Assembly: GCA_016190375.1 (NCBI GenBank)
Contig: JACPQR010000135.1
Span: forward strand, 1 to 37,614
DNA: 37,614 nucleotides
Direction of reading: 5' to 3'
From: Deltaproteobacteria bacterium
GTDB lineage: Bacteria; Myxococcota_A; Polyangia; JACPQR01
A program made the position numbers and the translations under genes. The notes beneath the pieces were generated by a model that was not told the DNA's origin, made no database searches, and saw nothing but the letters and a program-made list of their open reading frames with translations. Of the stretch, positions 24,712-32,711 are shown one piece after another. The first letter of the stretch is position 1. The number at the start of each line of letters is the position of its first letter.

Positions 24712-26514
24712 AATCGCGTCGAGCCCGGTGCCGAGGTCGAAGAGCTCCTGGCGCGAGAGCACCGTCTCGCCCGGTGCAACGAGGGACGAGCGGGCCAGGT
24801 AGGTCGCCGGCTGGCCGATATGGAAATAGAAGTAGATGATCTGATCCGCGACGACGCCCGGATCGGGGCTGACGACGCTCGCCTCTCCGACCTGCGCGTT
24901 CACGTAGAAGCCGTCCTCTCCGGCGGGGCCCGGGTCGAAGGGGTTCGCGGTGATCGCGACGCCGTTCGCGGCCTCGTCCTCGTACGCCTGGCAGACGAGG
25001 AGCGCCATGGCGACGTCGTGGTGATCGATCGCCACAAACTCGCGCTCCTCGAAGGCTCGGAAGCTCCAGAGGCTGCCCCAGACGGTCCGCATGGCGTCCA
25101 CGACGGAGTCTCGAGGATCGCCAACCTGCGCGCCCCTCGACTCGTAGAGCCCCGCCCCCGAGAAGCCGCGCAGGTCCTCGGCGTTGGTCGACGACCGGAC
25201 CTTGATGCGGACGTCGCCGAAGTCCTCGAGCACGCGCGACTCCACGTCCGAGACGATCTGGGGATCGACGGGAGCCGCCTCGATTGCGGCGCGGAGCTCG
25301 TCGAGGCGCTCGCGGCGGTAGACGCCGTCGTCGCGGAATCGATCCTCCGCGAGCATGCCGTCGATCTCGACGTCGAGCGCGTTCGCCCGCATGAAGTCGA
25401 CGTAGAACCAGGCGGGCACGACGAACGCGTCGCGCACGACGACCCCTTCCTCGATGTTGCGCAGATCCCCGAACTGCGCCGCCTTGCCGCCGACCGCCGC
25501 GACGTCATCGAGCCCGACGTCGTCCACGTCGACGAGGGTGGTCACCGACAGATCGGGCGGCTGGACCCGGACCGGCTCGGGGCGGTGCTCGTCCCAGAAG
25601 CGGTCCGCCTCCTCCTGGGTCACCCGCTCCACGCTCCACTCGAACGCGCCGACGGTGAGCCGGACCCACTGCCCCTCGTGCTCGGCGAACGCGGCGCGCG
25701 CGCCGGAGAGCCCCATGTTCGGCGTCCCGCGCTGCTGCGACAGGACGTTGACGTGAGACAGCGGCGTCTGGAACTGTTCGGTCACGACTCCGGCGACGAC
25801 GGAGATGTCGTTCGGGACGCGGTCGAGCACCGCGATCTCCCGCGGGCTGACGTACCCGGCCTCGAGCTCGTCGACCGTGAGGATTCGCGCCTGGCCGATC
25901 GTCTCGCCGAGGTTCAAGGGCTGGTAGTCGATCCCGTCGTACAGCTCGTCGGTCGTCACGACGGGCACGTCGGGCGGGAGCTCGGCAGCCCGCCGCTCCT
26001 GGTCCTCCGAGGTCGGATGGAACGCGAGCTCGTCTCCGAAGAACGTCGCGGCCGCGAGCAGCCGGAAGGAGCGGGCCACGACCTCGGGCGACGCGGTGTC
26101 GTACGGCGCGATCTCGTAGGCCCAGACGCCTGGTCCTTGGTAGCGCGTGATCGCGCCGAGGAGGAACCTCCGATCGGGCGCGAGGTACTGCATCGTGAAG
26201 TCGAGCGAGGGCGGCCAGCCGAGCTCTGCGATCGCGAAGGAGCGATGCAGCGCGTAGGTGTTCGTGTCCTGGAAGTGCACGGCGTCGTCCTTCTCCTGAT
26301 CGATCACCGTCTTGACCGACATCGCGCCCGGCAAGGAAGCGTCCAGCGGTCGCGCAGCTTGCGCCTCGAACTCCTCGATGCAGTCGAGCGTCGCGCGCGA
26401 CGGGAGCGGCTCCCCCTCGTCGCAGGCGTCGGGAGCACCGCCGTCGCCCGAGCAGGCGAATCCGAGGACGAGCGCCGCCGCGGCATGCGTCGCTCCGGCC
26501 GTGATCGTCGACAC
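24559..26514 (-). CDS. Exported PEP-utilising / PPDK-N-domain protein
   Basis: 651 residues. A hydrophobic signal (about 5-20) ends at FAC (Cys21), a weak lipobox, so export is likely and lipidation possible. The middle contains a swivelling phosphohistidine-type domain (TPLSHVNVLSQQRGTPNMG, His254). It is followed by a pyruvate-phosphate-dikinase N-terminal ATP-binding domain (VGGKAAQFGDL at 341-351; RSSTNAEDLRGFSGAGLYESR at about 440-460). The order is swapped relative to PEP synthase, and the PEP-binding barrel is missing. An ATP-grasp enzyme outside the cytoplasm has no obvious ATP source, so the role is unclear. The GTG start lies 6 nt after minus-strand TACTGT, favouring this start over an ATG at 26538. 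Confidence 0.75.
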   Translation of the reverse strand: MSTITAGATHAAAALVLGFACSGDGGAPDACDEGEPLPSRATLDCIEEFEAQAARPLDASLPGAMSVKTVIDQEKDDAVHFQDTNTYALHRSFAIAELGWPPSLDFTMQYLAPDRRFLLGAITRYQGPGVWAYEIAPYDTASPEVVARSFRLLAAATFFGDELAFHPTSEDQERRAAELPPDVPVVTTDELYDGIDYQPLNLGETIGQARILTVDELEAGYVSPREIAVLDRVPNDISVVAGVVTEQFQTPLSHVNVLSQQRGTPNMGLSGARAAFAEHEGQWVRLTVGAFEWSVERVTQEEADRFWDEHRPEPVRVQPPDLSVTTLVDVDDVGLDDVAAVGGKAAQFGDLRNIEEGVVVRDAFVVPAWFYVDFMRANALDVEIDGMLAEDRFRDDGVYRRERLDELRAAIEAAPVDPQIVSDVESRVLEDFGDVRIKVRSSTNAEDLRGFSGAGLYESRGAQVGDPRDSVVDAMRTVWGSLWSFRAFEEREFVAIDHHDVAMALLVCQAYEDEAANGVAITANPFDPGPAGEDGFYVNAQVGEASVVSPDPGVVADQIIYFYFHIGQPATYLARSSLVAPGETVLSRQELFDLGTGLDAIRRHFGAFYDPPEGFAALPMDVEWKLVEDGGGRHVEVKQARPWPGRGEEQQ

Positions 26515-26520
26515 CCTTCT

Positions 26521-26530
26521 ACAGTACACT
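26521..26530. promoter_or_regulatory. Overlapping divergent -10 boxes
   Basis: Minus-strand TACTGT (26526-26521) is 6 nt before the GTG at 26514; plus-strand TACACT (26525-26530) is 6 nt before the ATG at 26537. The two hexamers overlap by 2 bp, so two RNA polymerases could not bind at once and the genes should be mutually exclusive at initiation. Confidence 0.55.
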
Positions 26531-26536
26531 GCCCGC

Positions 26537-27490
26537 ATGCCGACCGTGATCTTGCTCATTCTCCTGACGGTTTTCTCCTCTGGCTGCGATTGCACCTGCG
26601 CGGGCTCGTCGACGGGCGATGACGACTCGACCGACGGTGACGCGGACAGCGACACGGACTCCGACACCGATGCGGATACGGATTCCGACACGGACGCCGA
26701 TGCGGACGTGGACACCGATGCGGACATCGACGCCGACGCCGACGGCGACACGGACGCCGACGGCGACACGGACGGCGACGCAGACGGCGACGGCGATGCA
26801 GACGGCGACGGCGATGCGGACGCCGGGCAGGACGGCGGGCTCGCTCCCCTGACGTGCGACGAGGACCGGTTCGAGCTCGAGGACCACTTCGACGACGGGG
26901 CGACGGAGGACTGGTCCGCGACGCTCGCGCAGGCCGACGGCTGGACCGGTGGAGAGGCAGACGGTCTGCTCACGGTCACGGACATCGATCCGACGATCGT
27001 GCACGAGGACAACGGAGGTCTCTGGTCCGAGGTGCGGTTCCTTCGCTCGGTGATCCCGCTGGACGACTTCACGGTGGAGGTCGATTTCTCGTGGGACTCG
27101 GACGGGCTTGCGTCTGCCATGGAGCAGTTCTGGGTGAGCCTCCTCGATCCCGAGTCGGCCCGCATGGCGCTCGACGGCTACTCCGATGGCTGGGTTGCAT
27201 CGGCCGGAGGCTCGTTCGCCATCGCCGGAGCGGTCGTCTCGCCCGTGATCTCGGACAGCCTGCCCCTTGCGGGGTCGGCGGCCCTCGTCGTCTCGCGCCG
27301 CGGCGGCAGGGTCACGGCGACCTTCGATGGCGAGGAGCTCGCCGCCGACGACCACGAGGGGGCGCTCGAGGGCGTGAGGCTCGACTTCGGCTTCTACCCG
27401 ATCGACAGCGTCGACTTCGGCACCTCCTCCTTCGGGTCCCTCTCCGTCGATCGGGTGCGCGTGGAAGGCTGCCCGGCGGCGATCGAGTGA
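26537..27490 (+). CDS. Lipoprotein with Asp-rich linker and lectin-like C-terminal domain
   Basis: 317 residues. The signal peptide has lipobox SSGC (Cys17). Residues about 25-95 are an Asp/Ser/Thr/Ala/Gly linker of alternating Asp residues (DSDTDSDTDAD type), common in myxobacterial surface proteins and possibly Ca2+-binding. The C-terminal 210 residues contain strands around FELEDHFDDG, VEVDFSWDSD and RGGRVTATFDGEEL, suggesting a jelly-roll or concanavalin-like sandwich; I cannot name the family. It starts leaderless and converges with the thioesterase gene with a 3-bp gap. Confidence 0.7.
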   Translation: MPTVILLILLTVFSSGCDCTCAGSSTGDDDSTDGDADSDTDSDTDADTDSDTDADADVDTDADIDADADGDTDADGDTDGDADGDGDADGDGDADAGQDGGLAPLTCDEDRFELEDHFDDGATEDWSATLAQADGWTGGEADGLLTVTDIDPTIVHEDNGGLWSEVRFLRSVIPLDDFTVEVDFSWDSDGLASAMEQFWVSLLDPESARMALDGYSDGWVASAGGSFAIAGAVVSPVISDSLPLAGSAALVVSRRGGRVTATFDGEELAADDHEGALEGVRLDFGFYPIDSVDFGTSSFGSLSVDRVRVEGCPAAIE

Positions 27491-27493
27491 CCC

Positions 27494-27886
27494 TCAGGTC
27501 GCCAGGCCCCGGACCGAGCCCGGCAGCTCCCTGAGGTTGCCATCGCGGTCCAGACAAACGACCTCCACGTCAGCCGTGACCAGCGTCTCCCGGCCTGGCT
27601 CCTTGAGCGCCTTCTGGCGAAACACCGCCCGATAGGGCGAGGGGACGGACAGGTCCGACTCGACGGTGATCCGGTCGCCGAACCGCCCGGGGGCGCGGAA
27701 GCTGGCCTTGAGCTCGACGACGACGAAGATCTCTCCGCGCCTGTTCAGCTCGGACAGCGGCGCGACGTGAGTCTCGAAGAGCTCCGTGCGAGCCCGCTCG
27801 AAGTACTTGAGGTAGTTCGCGTGGTAGACGACGCCCAGGCAGTCGGTGTCCTCGTAGTAGACCTTGATGGCGAGTGTGTGCCGCAT
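27494..27886 (-). CDS. YbgC-like hotdog-fold acyl-CoA thioesterase
   Basis: 130 residues from the ATG at 27886, which fits the family N-terminus (MRHTLAIKVYYEDTD) and has gaggag just upstream; a longer version from 27949 adds 21 unlike residues. The motif YEDTDCLGVVYHANYL carries the catalytic Asp15 and His22 of the 4-hydroxybenzoyl-CoA thioesterase/YbgC group. It is predicted to cleave acyl-CoA thioesters in the cytoplasm. In many proteobacteria YbgC belongs to the tol-pal cluster, but no tol genes are present here. Confidence 0.88.
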   Translation of the reverse strand: MRHTLAIKVYYEDTDCLGVVYHANYLKYFERARTELFETHVAPLSELNRRGEIFVVVELKASFRAPGRFGDRITVESDLSVPSPYRAVFRQKALKEPGRETLVTADVEVVCLDRDGNLRELPGSVRGLAT

Positions 27887-28035
27887 GCGCTCCTCGAGGG
27901 CTTGCAGTACCACACGTCGGGCCTGCGACGGCGCCTTTCCGGGCGTCATCGGAGCCCCACCTTCGGACCTCGGACGCGTGACGGCACATGACCTGCGTCA
28001 GTGTCGATCCCCCGACGCGCGCTATCCTCCTGCGC

Positions 28036-28575
28036 ATGGGGAGGGTGCTGGCTTTCGCGGTTCTGCTGTGGGGTTGCGAGAACTGCCCGGAGCCGGAGAG
28101 AGCCGAGCCGCCGCGGCCGTCCGACTTCGACGGCGTCCTGGAGATCGGCGTGAACGGGGGGGACGAGTTCGTGCCGCTGCATGACGGCGACGACATGAAC
28201 GTGAGCACGGGCTCGAACGGTCTCGACATGGTCGTTCCTTGCCTGCGCGCCACCGACGTCGATCCCACGGCGCCGATCGCCGACATCACGGTGACCATCG
28301 ATGGTGTGGTGAGGGGGGCGGAGCTGCCCGGACAGCGCGCGGACATGCAAAGCGATGGAGCGGGCTGGGTGCTCTGGGATCTCCGCGTGCCCTTCCAGGT
28401 CGACGGCTGCTGCGTCATCTGCAGCGAGGCAGTCGTCAACGCCATTCTCCGCGACGACCAGGATCGGGAGCTCGCAGGCTCCGTTCGGGTCGTCCTGCAG
28501 CGGGGGGCAGGCTGCCCCGATCCGGAGGCTGAGTGTGCAGATCCATCCACCTGCCCGAGCGACGGGTGCGGGTGA
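28036..28575 (+). CDS. Cysteine-containing lipoprotein of unknown function
   Basis: 179 residues. A short signal with lipobox LWGC (Cys14), then a proline/glutamate-rich linker and a beta-rich domain (DITVTIDGVVRGAELPG, WVLWDLRVPFQVDGC) with several cysteines, including a CCVIC cluster and a Cys-rich tail. No family recognised. TATCCT lies 7 nt before the ATG. The stop overlaps the next gene's GTG (GTGA), so the two lipoproteins are co-translated. Confidence 0.65.
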   Translation: MGRVLAFAVLLWGCENCPEPERAEPPRPSDFDGVLEIGVNGGDEFVPLHDGDDMNVSTGSNGLDMVVPCLRATDVDPTAPIADITVTIDGVVRGAELPGQRADMQSDGAGWVLWDLRVPFQVDGCCVICSEAVVNAILRDDQDRELAGSVRVVLQRGAGCPDPEAECADPSTCPSDGCG

Positions 28576-29585
28576 CTCGCGCGCTCCTGCCGCTCGCAGC
28601 GCTCGCTGTCTTCGCGTGCGACGGCGATCCGGAGGATGAGGGAGACGCCGGTCCGCTGCCTTCCGCGCTGACCTGGAGCGCCGTGCTCGAGGATCTCGAC
28701 GGCGCGGTGCTGAGCTTCTGGGGAACTGCCGCCGACGACCTGTTCGCGGTTGGCGGGAGCCTCTCGCCCGAGGGCGGAACGGCGCTCGTGCTTCACCACG
28801 ACGGCGAGGCGTGGCATCGCACACAGATCGATGCTCCGACCCTCTGGTGGGTCTTCGGCTTCACGTCCGAGGACGTGTGGGCGGTGGGCGAGCAGGGAAC
28901 GATCGTCCACTTCGACGGCGCCGCCTGGACGATCGTCGAATCGGAGGCCGAATACACTCTCTGGGGCGTGTGGGGCGCCGATCCCGCGGACCTCTGGGCG
29001 GTCGGGGGTGACGCGGTCCGGAGCAGCGCCGGCGTGATCCGCCACTGGGACGGGACGAGCTGGGAACCTGCCTCCGGGGTCGACCTCGGCGGCGAGACGT
29101 TCTTCAAGGTCTGGGGCACCGCGGCCGACGACGTCTATGTCGTTGGCGCCCACGGCACGATCTGGCGCTTCGACGGCTCGGACTGGAGCGCGATGGACTC
29201 CCCCGCGAGCGATCGCCTCGTCACCGTAGTGGGTCGCGGGCCCGAGGACGTGTGGGCCGTCGGCGGGCTCGGCACGGCGATCCTGCTCCACCTCGAGGGC
29301 AGGTCGTGGAAGGTGGTCGACGACCCTGCCTTCCTCGGTGGCCTCATGGGCATCTGGACCGCGCCGGACGAGCCGCTCATCGTGACCGGGTTCTTCGGCT
29401 ACCTGGCGCTCGGAAACGCCGCGGGCTTCCGGGAGCAGGACTCGGGCACCGACCTCTGCCTGCACGCGGCATGGGGCGACGGCGCAGGGATCTACCTCGC
29501 CGGCGGAGGCGATCTGGTGCCGCCACGACCCGTGCGCGGCACGGTGCTCGCCGTGGGTGCGGTCGCCGGCGGCCCGGTTCGGTGA
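28572..29585 (+). CDS. Beta-propeller lipoprotein with WAVG repeats
   Basis: 337 residues. Signal with lipobox VFAC (Cys16). At least five repeats follow the pattern WG...DDVWAVG..GTIVHFDG..W (for example DLFAVGG, DVWAVGEQGTIVHFDG, DLWAVGGD, DVYVVGAHGTIWRFDG, DVWAVGGLGTAILL), typical of Ycf48/BNR-like propellers abundant in Myxococcota. Likely a surface binding protein; ligand unknown. Translationally coupled to the preceding lipoprotein. Confidence 0.75.
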   Translation: MTRALLPLAALAVFACDGDPEDEGDAGPLPSALTWSAVLEDLDGAVLSFWGTAADDLFAVGGSLSPEGGTALVLHHDGEAWHRTQIDAPTLWWVFGFTSEDVWAVGEQGTIVHFDGAAWTIVESEAEYTLWGVWGADPADLWAVGGDAVRSSAGVIRHWDGTSWEPASGVDLGGETFFKVWGTAADDVYVVGAHGTIWRFDGSDWSAMDSPASDRLVTVVGRGPEDVWAVGGLGTAILLHLEGRSWKVVDDPAFLGGLMGIWTAPDEPLIVTGFFGYLALGNAAGFREQDSGTDLCLHAAWGDGAGIYLAGGGDLVPPRPVRGTVLAVGAVAGGPVR

Positions 29586-29610
29586 GGGTGACCGGGTTAT
29601 TCTGATCCAG

Positions 29611-30459
29611 ATGGAAGGACTGACTGCAGAGCTTCTCGGACGGCACTTCGGTAGCGTCGTCATCGGGGCCGTCCTCTGGGGGGCGGGCGGCCTGGTCGTG
29701 TTCCTTGCGCTGGGGATCGGTCTCTGCGTGATCCTGGCGAAGACGGGCGCGCTCCGGGTCACGTTCGCGGGCGCCCGCGTGGCCCGCGGGATTACCTACT
29801 GCATCCTCGTCGTGGTCTCGCTCCTCGGCGGCGCGGCGCTCGGCGCGCTCCATGGAGCCGGCCGGGGTGTCACCCGCCTCATACGCGACCCGGCGGTCGC
29901 CGCGGCGACGGTTCGAACCGCGGCCGCCCCGATCGCCGAGGGCCTCGTCTGGGCCGTCGCGCTGCAGATCGGCGCGGACGCGCGGCCGATGCTGGCCCAA
30001 GGGGCGCCGATCCCCGTTCCCCCGCTCAGGGCGGTCCTCACCGAGACCACGGGAGCCGCCGTCACGGCCGGCCTGCGCCGCGTCCCGGCCCTGCAAGGCA
30101 GCCGGGTCGGCAGCGCGGGAGGCGCCGCGGTCGCGATGCTCGGCGAGAGCCTCGCGGGCGATCACGCGGAGGGAGCGCTCGATACGCTGGGTCTGAGGGC
30201 GCCGATGAGGGAGCTGGCGGAGAATCTCCCCGAGGGCGCCGCGGCGACCATGAATCGCGCGGGCCTCGAGACGCTGGTCGAGCAGCAGCTCCTTCCCGGC
30301 TTCGCCGTCACCTGGCTCGAGCGCGGCGTGCATCACCTCGCGGTCTCGACCGCGCTCCTGATCCTCGTCTGCCTGCTCGCGCCGATCGCGCTCCTCTGGG
30401 CGATCGAGGGGATCGTCCGCCTCGTCCGCGCTCGTCGCGCGCGACCGGCTCACTCGTGA
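29611..30459 (+). CDS. Inner-membrane protein of unknown function
   Basis: 282 residues. Predicted membrane helices are at about 15-42, 57-84 and 247-272, with an Ala-rich helical central region (about 90-240) and a basic C-terminal tail (VRARRARPAHS). No catalytic motif or family recognised. TATTCT lies 7 nt before the ATG at 29611. The last 10 bp overlap the convergent lipoprotein gene. Confidence 0.6.
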   Translation: MEGLTAELLGRHFGSVVIGAVLWGAGGLVVFLALGIGLCVILAKTGALRVTFAGARVARGITYCILVVVSLLGGAALGALHGAGRGVTRLIRDPAVAAATVRTAAAPIAEGLVWAVALQIGADARPMLAQGAPIPVPPLRAVLTETTGAAVTAGLRRVPALQGSRVGSAGGAAVAMLGESLAGDHAEGALDTLGLRAPMRELAENLPEGAAATMNRAGLETLVEQQLLPGFAVTWLERGVHHLAVSTALLILVCLLAPIALLWAIEGIVRLVRARRARPAHS

Positions 30460-31217
30460 CAGATGCCCTCGGGGCCGTCCCCGATCTGGTCGCAAACCTG
30501 GCCGGGAGGGCAGCCCGGTCCGCCGGTCCTGCAGTGCTGCAGGCACTCCGGCACGGCGCCCTCCTCGAGCTGGATGCAGGTCGAGCCCGGCACGCACTCG
30601 TTCGCGTACTGGCACGGGTCGCCGATCTCGCTCTGGCCCGTCGTCGAGCAGTCGGTCGTGCCTTCCTGAGGGTTGAAGATGATGCACGACTGGCCTTCCG
30701 GGCAGTCGTCGCCGAACAGGTCGCAGTTTGCCGGCGTCAGACAGACCATCGCGACCTGCCTTCCGCCCGGGCCGATGATCTGGATCGAGCACGCCGACGC
30801 CGGCGGGCACGGCCGCAGCTCGTCGTCGCAGAAGGCCGCGCAGGTCGCCTCGTTGCCGAGGCAAAGCAGCCCCGCCGCGCAGGGCTCCTTCCCGCACGAA
30901 TCTCCCTGCTGGCCCGTCCCGACCTCTACGCACTGGACCTCGTCCCCCTCGCCCAGGCCGCAGCCTTGCCCGGGCTCGCAACCGCACTGCTCGTACAGAT
31001 CGCAGGGCTCGGCGCAGTCGGCGTCGGCGTCCGCGTCCGAGTCGGCGTCGGCGTCCGAGTCGGAGTCCGAGTCCGCATCGGCGTCGGTGTCGCTGTCGGA
31101 GTCGGTGTCCGAGTCGGAATCGGCGTCCGAATCGCCGTCCGCGGGCGGACCGGTCAGGCTCCCGTCGCCGCAGCCGACGAGGCTCGAGACGGCCAGCCAC
31201 GCGAGCGCTCGCTTCAC
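30450..31217 (-). CDS. Cysteine-rich lipoprotein with Asp/Ser linker
   Basis: 255 residues from a GTG. Signal with lipobox LVGC (Cys16), then an alternating Asp-Ser/Ala/Thr linker (about 27-67), then a disulfide-rich region of about 20 cysteines in modules such as CAEPCDLYEQCGCEPGQGC and CPPGQVCDQIGDGPEGIC. It resembles the Cys-rich surface proteins common in this phylum; function unknown. The linker is of the same type as in the lipoprotein at 26537. Confidence 0.7.
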   Translation of the reverse strand: MKRALAWLAVSSLVGCGDGSLTGPPADGDSDADSDSDTDSDSDTDADADSDSDSDADADSDADADADCAEPCDLYEQCGCEPGQGCGLGEGDEVQCVEVGTGQQGDSCGKEPCAAGLLCLGNEATCAAFCDDELRPCPPASACSIQIIGPGGRQVAMVCLTPANCDLFGDDCPEGQSCIIFNPQEGTTDCSTTGQSEIGDPCQYANECVPGSTCIQLEEGAVPECLQHCRTGGPGCPPGQVCDQIGDGPEGICHE

Positions 31218-31290
31218 GCCAGAACCGCGCCAGAAGCGTACCTCGTTCCGCCGCCGCGCTCCACCCGTCACGCGGTACAGTGGATCCACC

Positions 31291-32610
31291 ATGGCCTACC
31301 GCGCCGAGTTTCGCTGCCTCGCCGGCTGCGAGGGCGTCTCGATCCCGCTGACCCAGCCGACCTACCGCTGCCCGCGTTGCCGCGGTCTGTTCGAGGTCGT
31401 CCATGATCTCGCGGCGCTCGCCGACCGGAGCCCCGCCGAGTGGACCAGGCTCTTCGACGACCGCTACAAGCGAACCGCGTGGCCCTACGGATCCGGCGTG
31501 TGGGGCAAGCGGGAATGGGTCGCTCCGGAGGTCCCCGACGACCTCGTGGTCTCGATGGACGAGGGCGGGACGAACCTCTTCTGGGCCGAGAGGTACGGGC
31601 GCGTGCTCGGGCTCGGCGACCTCTGGGTGAAGCTGTGCGGCAACAGCCACACGGGCTCGTTCAAGGACCTGGGCATGACGGTCCTCGTCTCGGTCGTCCG
31701 ACAAGCGATCCGCGAGGGGCTCCGCGTGCGCGCCATCGCGTGCGCCTCGACGGGCGACACCTCCGCGTCGCTCGCGGCCTACGGCGCGGCCGCGGGCTTG
31801 CCCGTGGTCGTGCTCCTTCCCCGCGGCAAGGTCTCGACGGCCCAGCTCGTCCAGCCGCTCGCCAGCGGTGCGAAGGTCCTCGCGCTCGACACCGACTTCG
31901 ACGGGTGCATGGCGATCGTTCAGAGGCTCGCGGACGAGGGCCTCGTCTACCTCGCGAACTCGATGAACGCCCTTCGCCTCGAGGGGCAGAAGACCGTTGC
32001 GTTCGAGATCGTCCAGCAGTTCGACTGGCAGGTGCCCGACTGGATCGTCTTGCCGAGCGGGAACCTGGGGAACGCCTCGGCGCTCCACGCCGGCTTCCGG
32101 ATGCTCCGCGACCTCGGCGTGACGGCGCGAATGCCCCGGCTGGCGATCGCGCAGGCCGCGGCGGCGAACCCGCTGTACCGTGCCTGGACCGCAGGTCTGC
32201 GCGAGGTGACGCCGGTCGAGGCGCAGCCCACGCTGGCGACGGCGATCCAGATCGGCAGCCCCGTCAGCGCCCCGCGGGCTATCCGGGCGCTCGAGGCGAT
32301 GGACGGCGTCGTCGAGCAGGCCTCCGAGGAGGAGCTCAGCGAGGCGGCCGCCCGCGCGGACCGGTCCGGGATGTATGCGTGCCCGCATACCGGCGTGGCC
32401 CTGGCGGTCCTGGAGAAGCTCGTCGCAAAGGGCACCGTGCGACCCGAAGACCGCGTCGTCGTGATCTCGACGGCGAGCGGGCTGAAGTTCACGGAGTTCA
32501 AGGTGCGCTACCACGACCGGGCGATCGCCGGCCTGCCCTGCGCGCAGGCCAACCCTCCGATCGAGATGCCGGCGGACTTCGGCCGGGTCGTGGACGAGAT
32601 CGCGGGCTGA
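31291..32610 (+). CDS. thrC: Threonine synthase (PLP-dependent)
   Basis: 439 residues. An N-terminal zinc-ribbon-like segment (C9, C13, C27, C30) is followed by the fold-II PLP enzyme core with the lysine in HTGSFKDLG (Lys125), ACASTGDTSASLAAYGA as the phosphate-binding region, PSGNLGNASALHAG, and a C-terminal VVISTASGLKF. It would convert O-phosphohomoserine to threonine and phosphate. The motif order and length fit threonine synthase rather than cysteine synthase. No other threonine-pathway gene is adjacent. TACAGT lies 9 nt upstream of the ATG. Confidence 0.85.
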   Translation: MAYRAEFRCLAGCEGVSIPLTQPTYRCPRCRGLFEVVHDLAALADRSPAEWTRLFDDRYKRTAWPYGSGVWGKREWVAPEVPDDLVVSMDEGGTNLFWAERYGRVLGLGDLWVKLCGNSHTGSFKDLGMTVLVSVVRQAIREGLRVRAIACASTGDTSASLAAYGAAAGLPVVVLLPRGKVSTAQLVQPLASGAKVLALDTDFDGCMAIVQRLADEGLVYLANSMNALRLEGQKTVAFEIVQQFDWQVPDWIVLPSGNLGNASALHAGFRMLRDLGVTARMPRLAIAQAAAANPLYRAWTAGLREVTPVEAQPTLATAIQIGSPVSAPRAIRALEAMDGVVEQASEEELSEAAARADRSGMYACPHTGVALAVLEKLVAKGTVRPEDRVVVISTASGLKFTEFKVRYHDRAIAGLPCAQANPPIEMPADFGRVVDEIAG

Positions 32611-32681
32611 GAGCGTGCCGGTTTTTCACGCCCGTGTTGCAACGAAATCACGGGAGCCCGCCCTGACGCCGGTCCTGTGAC

Positions 32682-32697
32682 TGGCACGATGCGTGCT
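32682..32697 (+). promoter_or_regulatory. Predicted sigma-54 promoter of the methyltransferase gene
   Basis: TGGCACGATGCGTGCT: exact TGGCACG and correct 10-nt GG-GC spacing, with GTGC for TTGC. The start is expected near 32708, 4 nt before the ATG. About 70 bp upstream of that start is GTTGCAAC within CCCGTG...CACGGG, which might be an activator site but differs from the island palindromes. Confidence 0.55.
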
Positions 32698-32711
32698 GAG
32701 CCCGGTGTTCG

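Noticed and set aside
29377..32514. 1045-residue minus-strand frame opposite four genes
   Set aside because: It is antisense to genes with clear motifs (propeller, membrane protein, threonine synthase). High GC content keeps the frame open; no domain is visible in it.
32631..32654. Intrinsic terminator after threonine synthase
   Set aside because: A 6-bp stem with a 12-nt loop and no T run after it. It lies just upstream of a likely sigma-54 promoter and is better viewed as a possible binding site.
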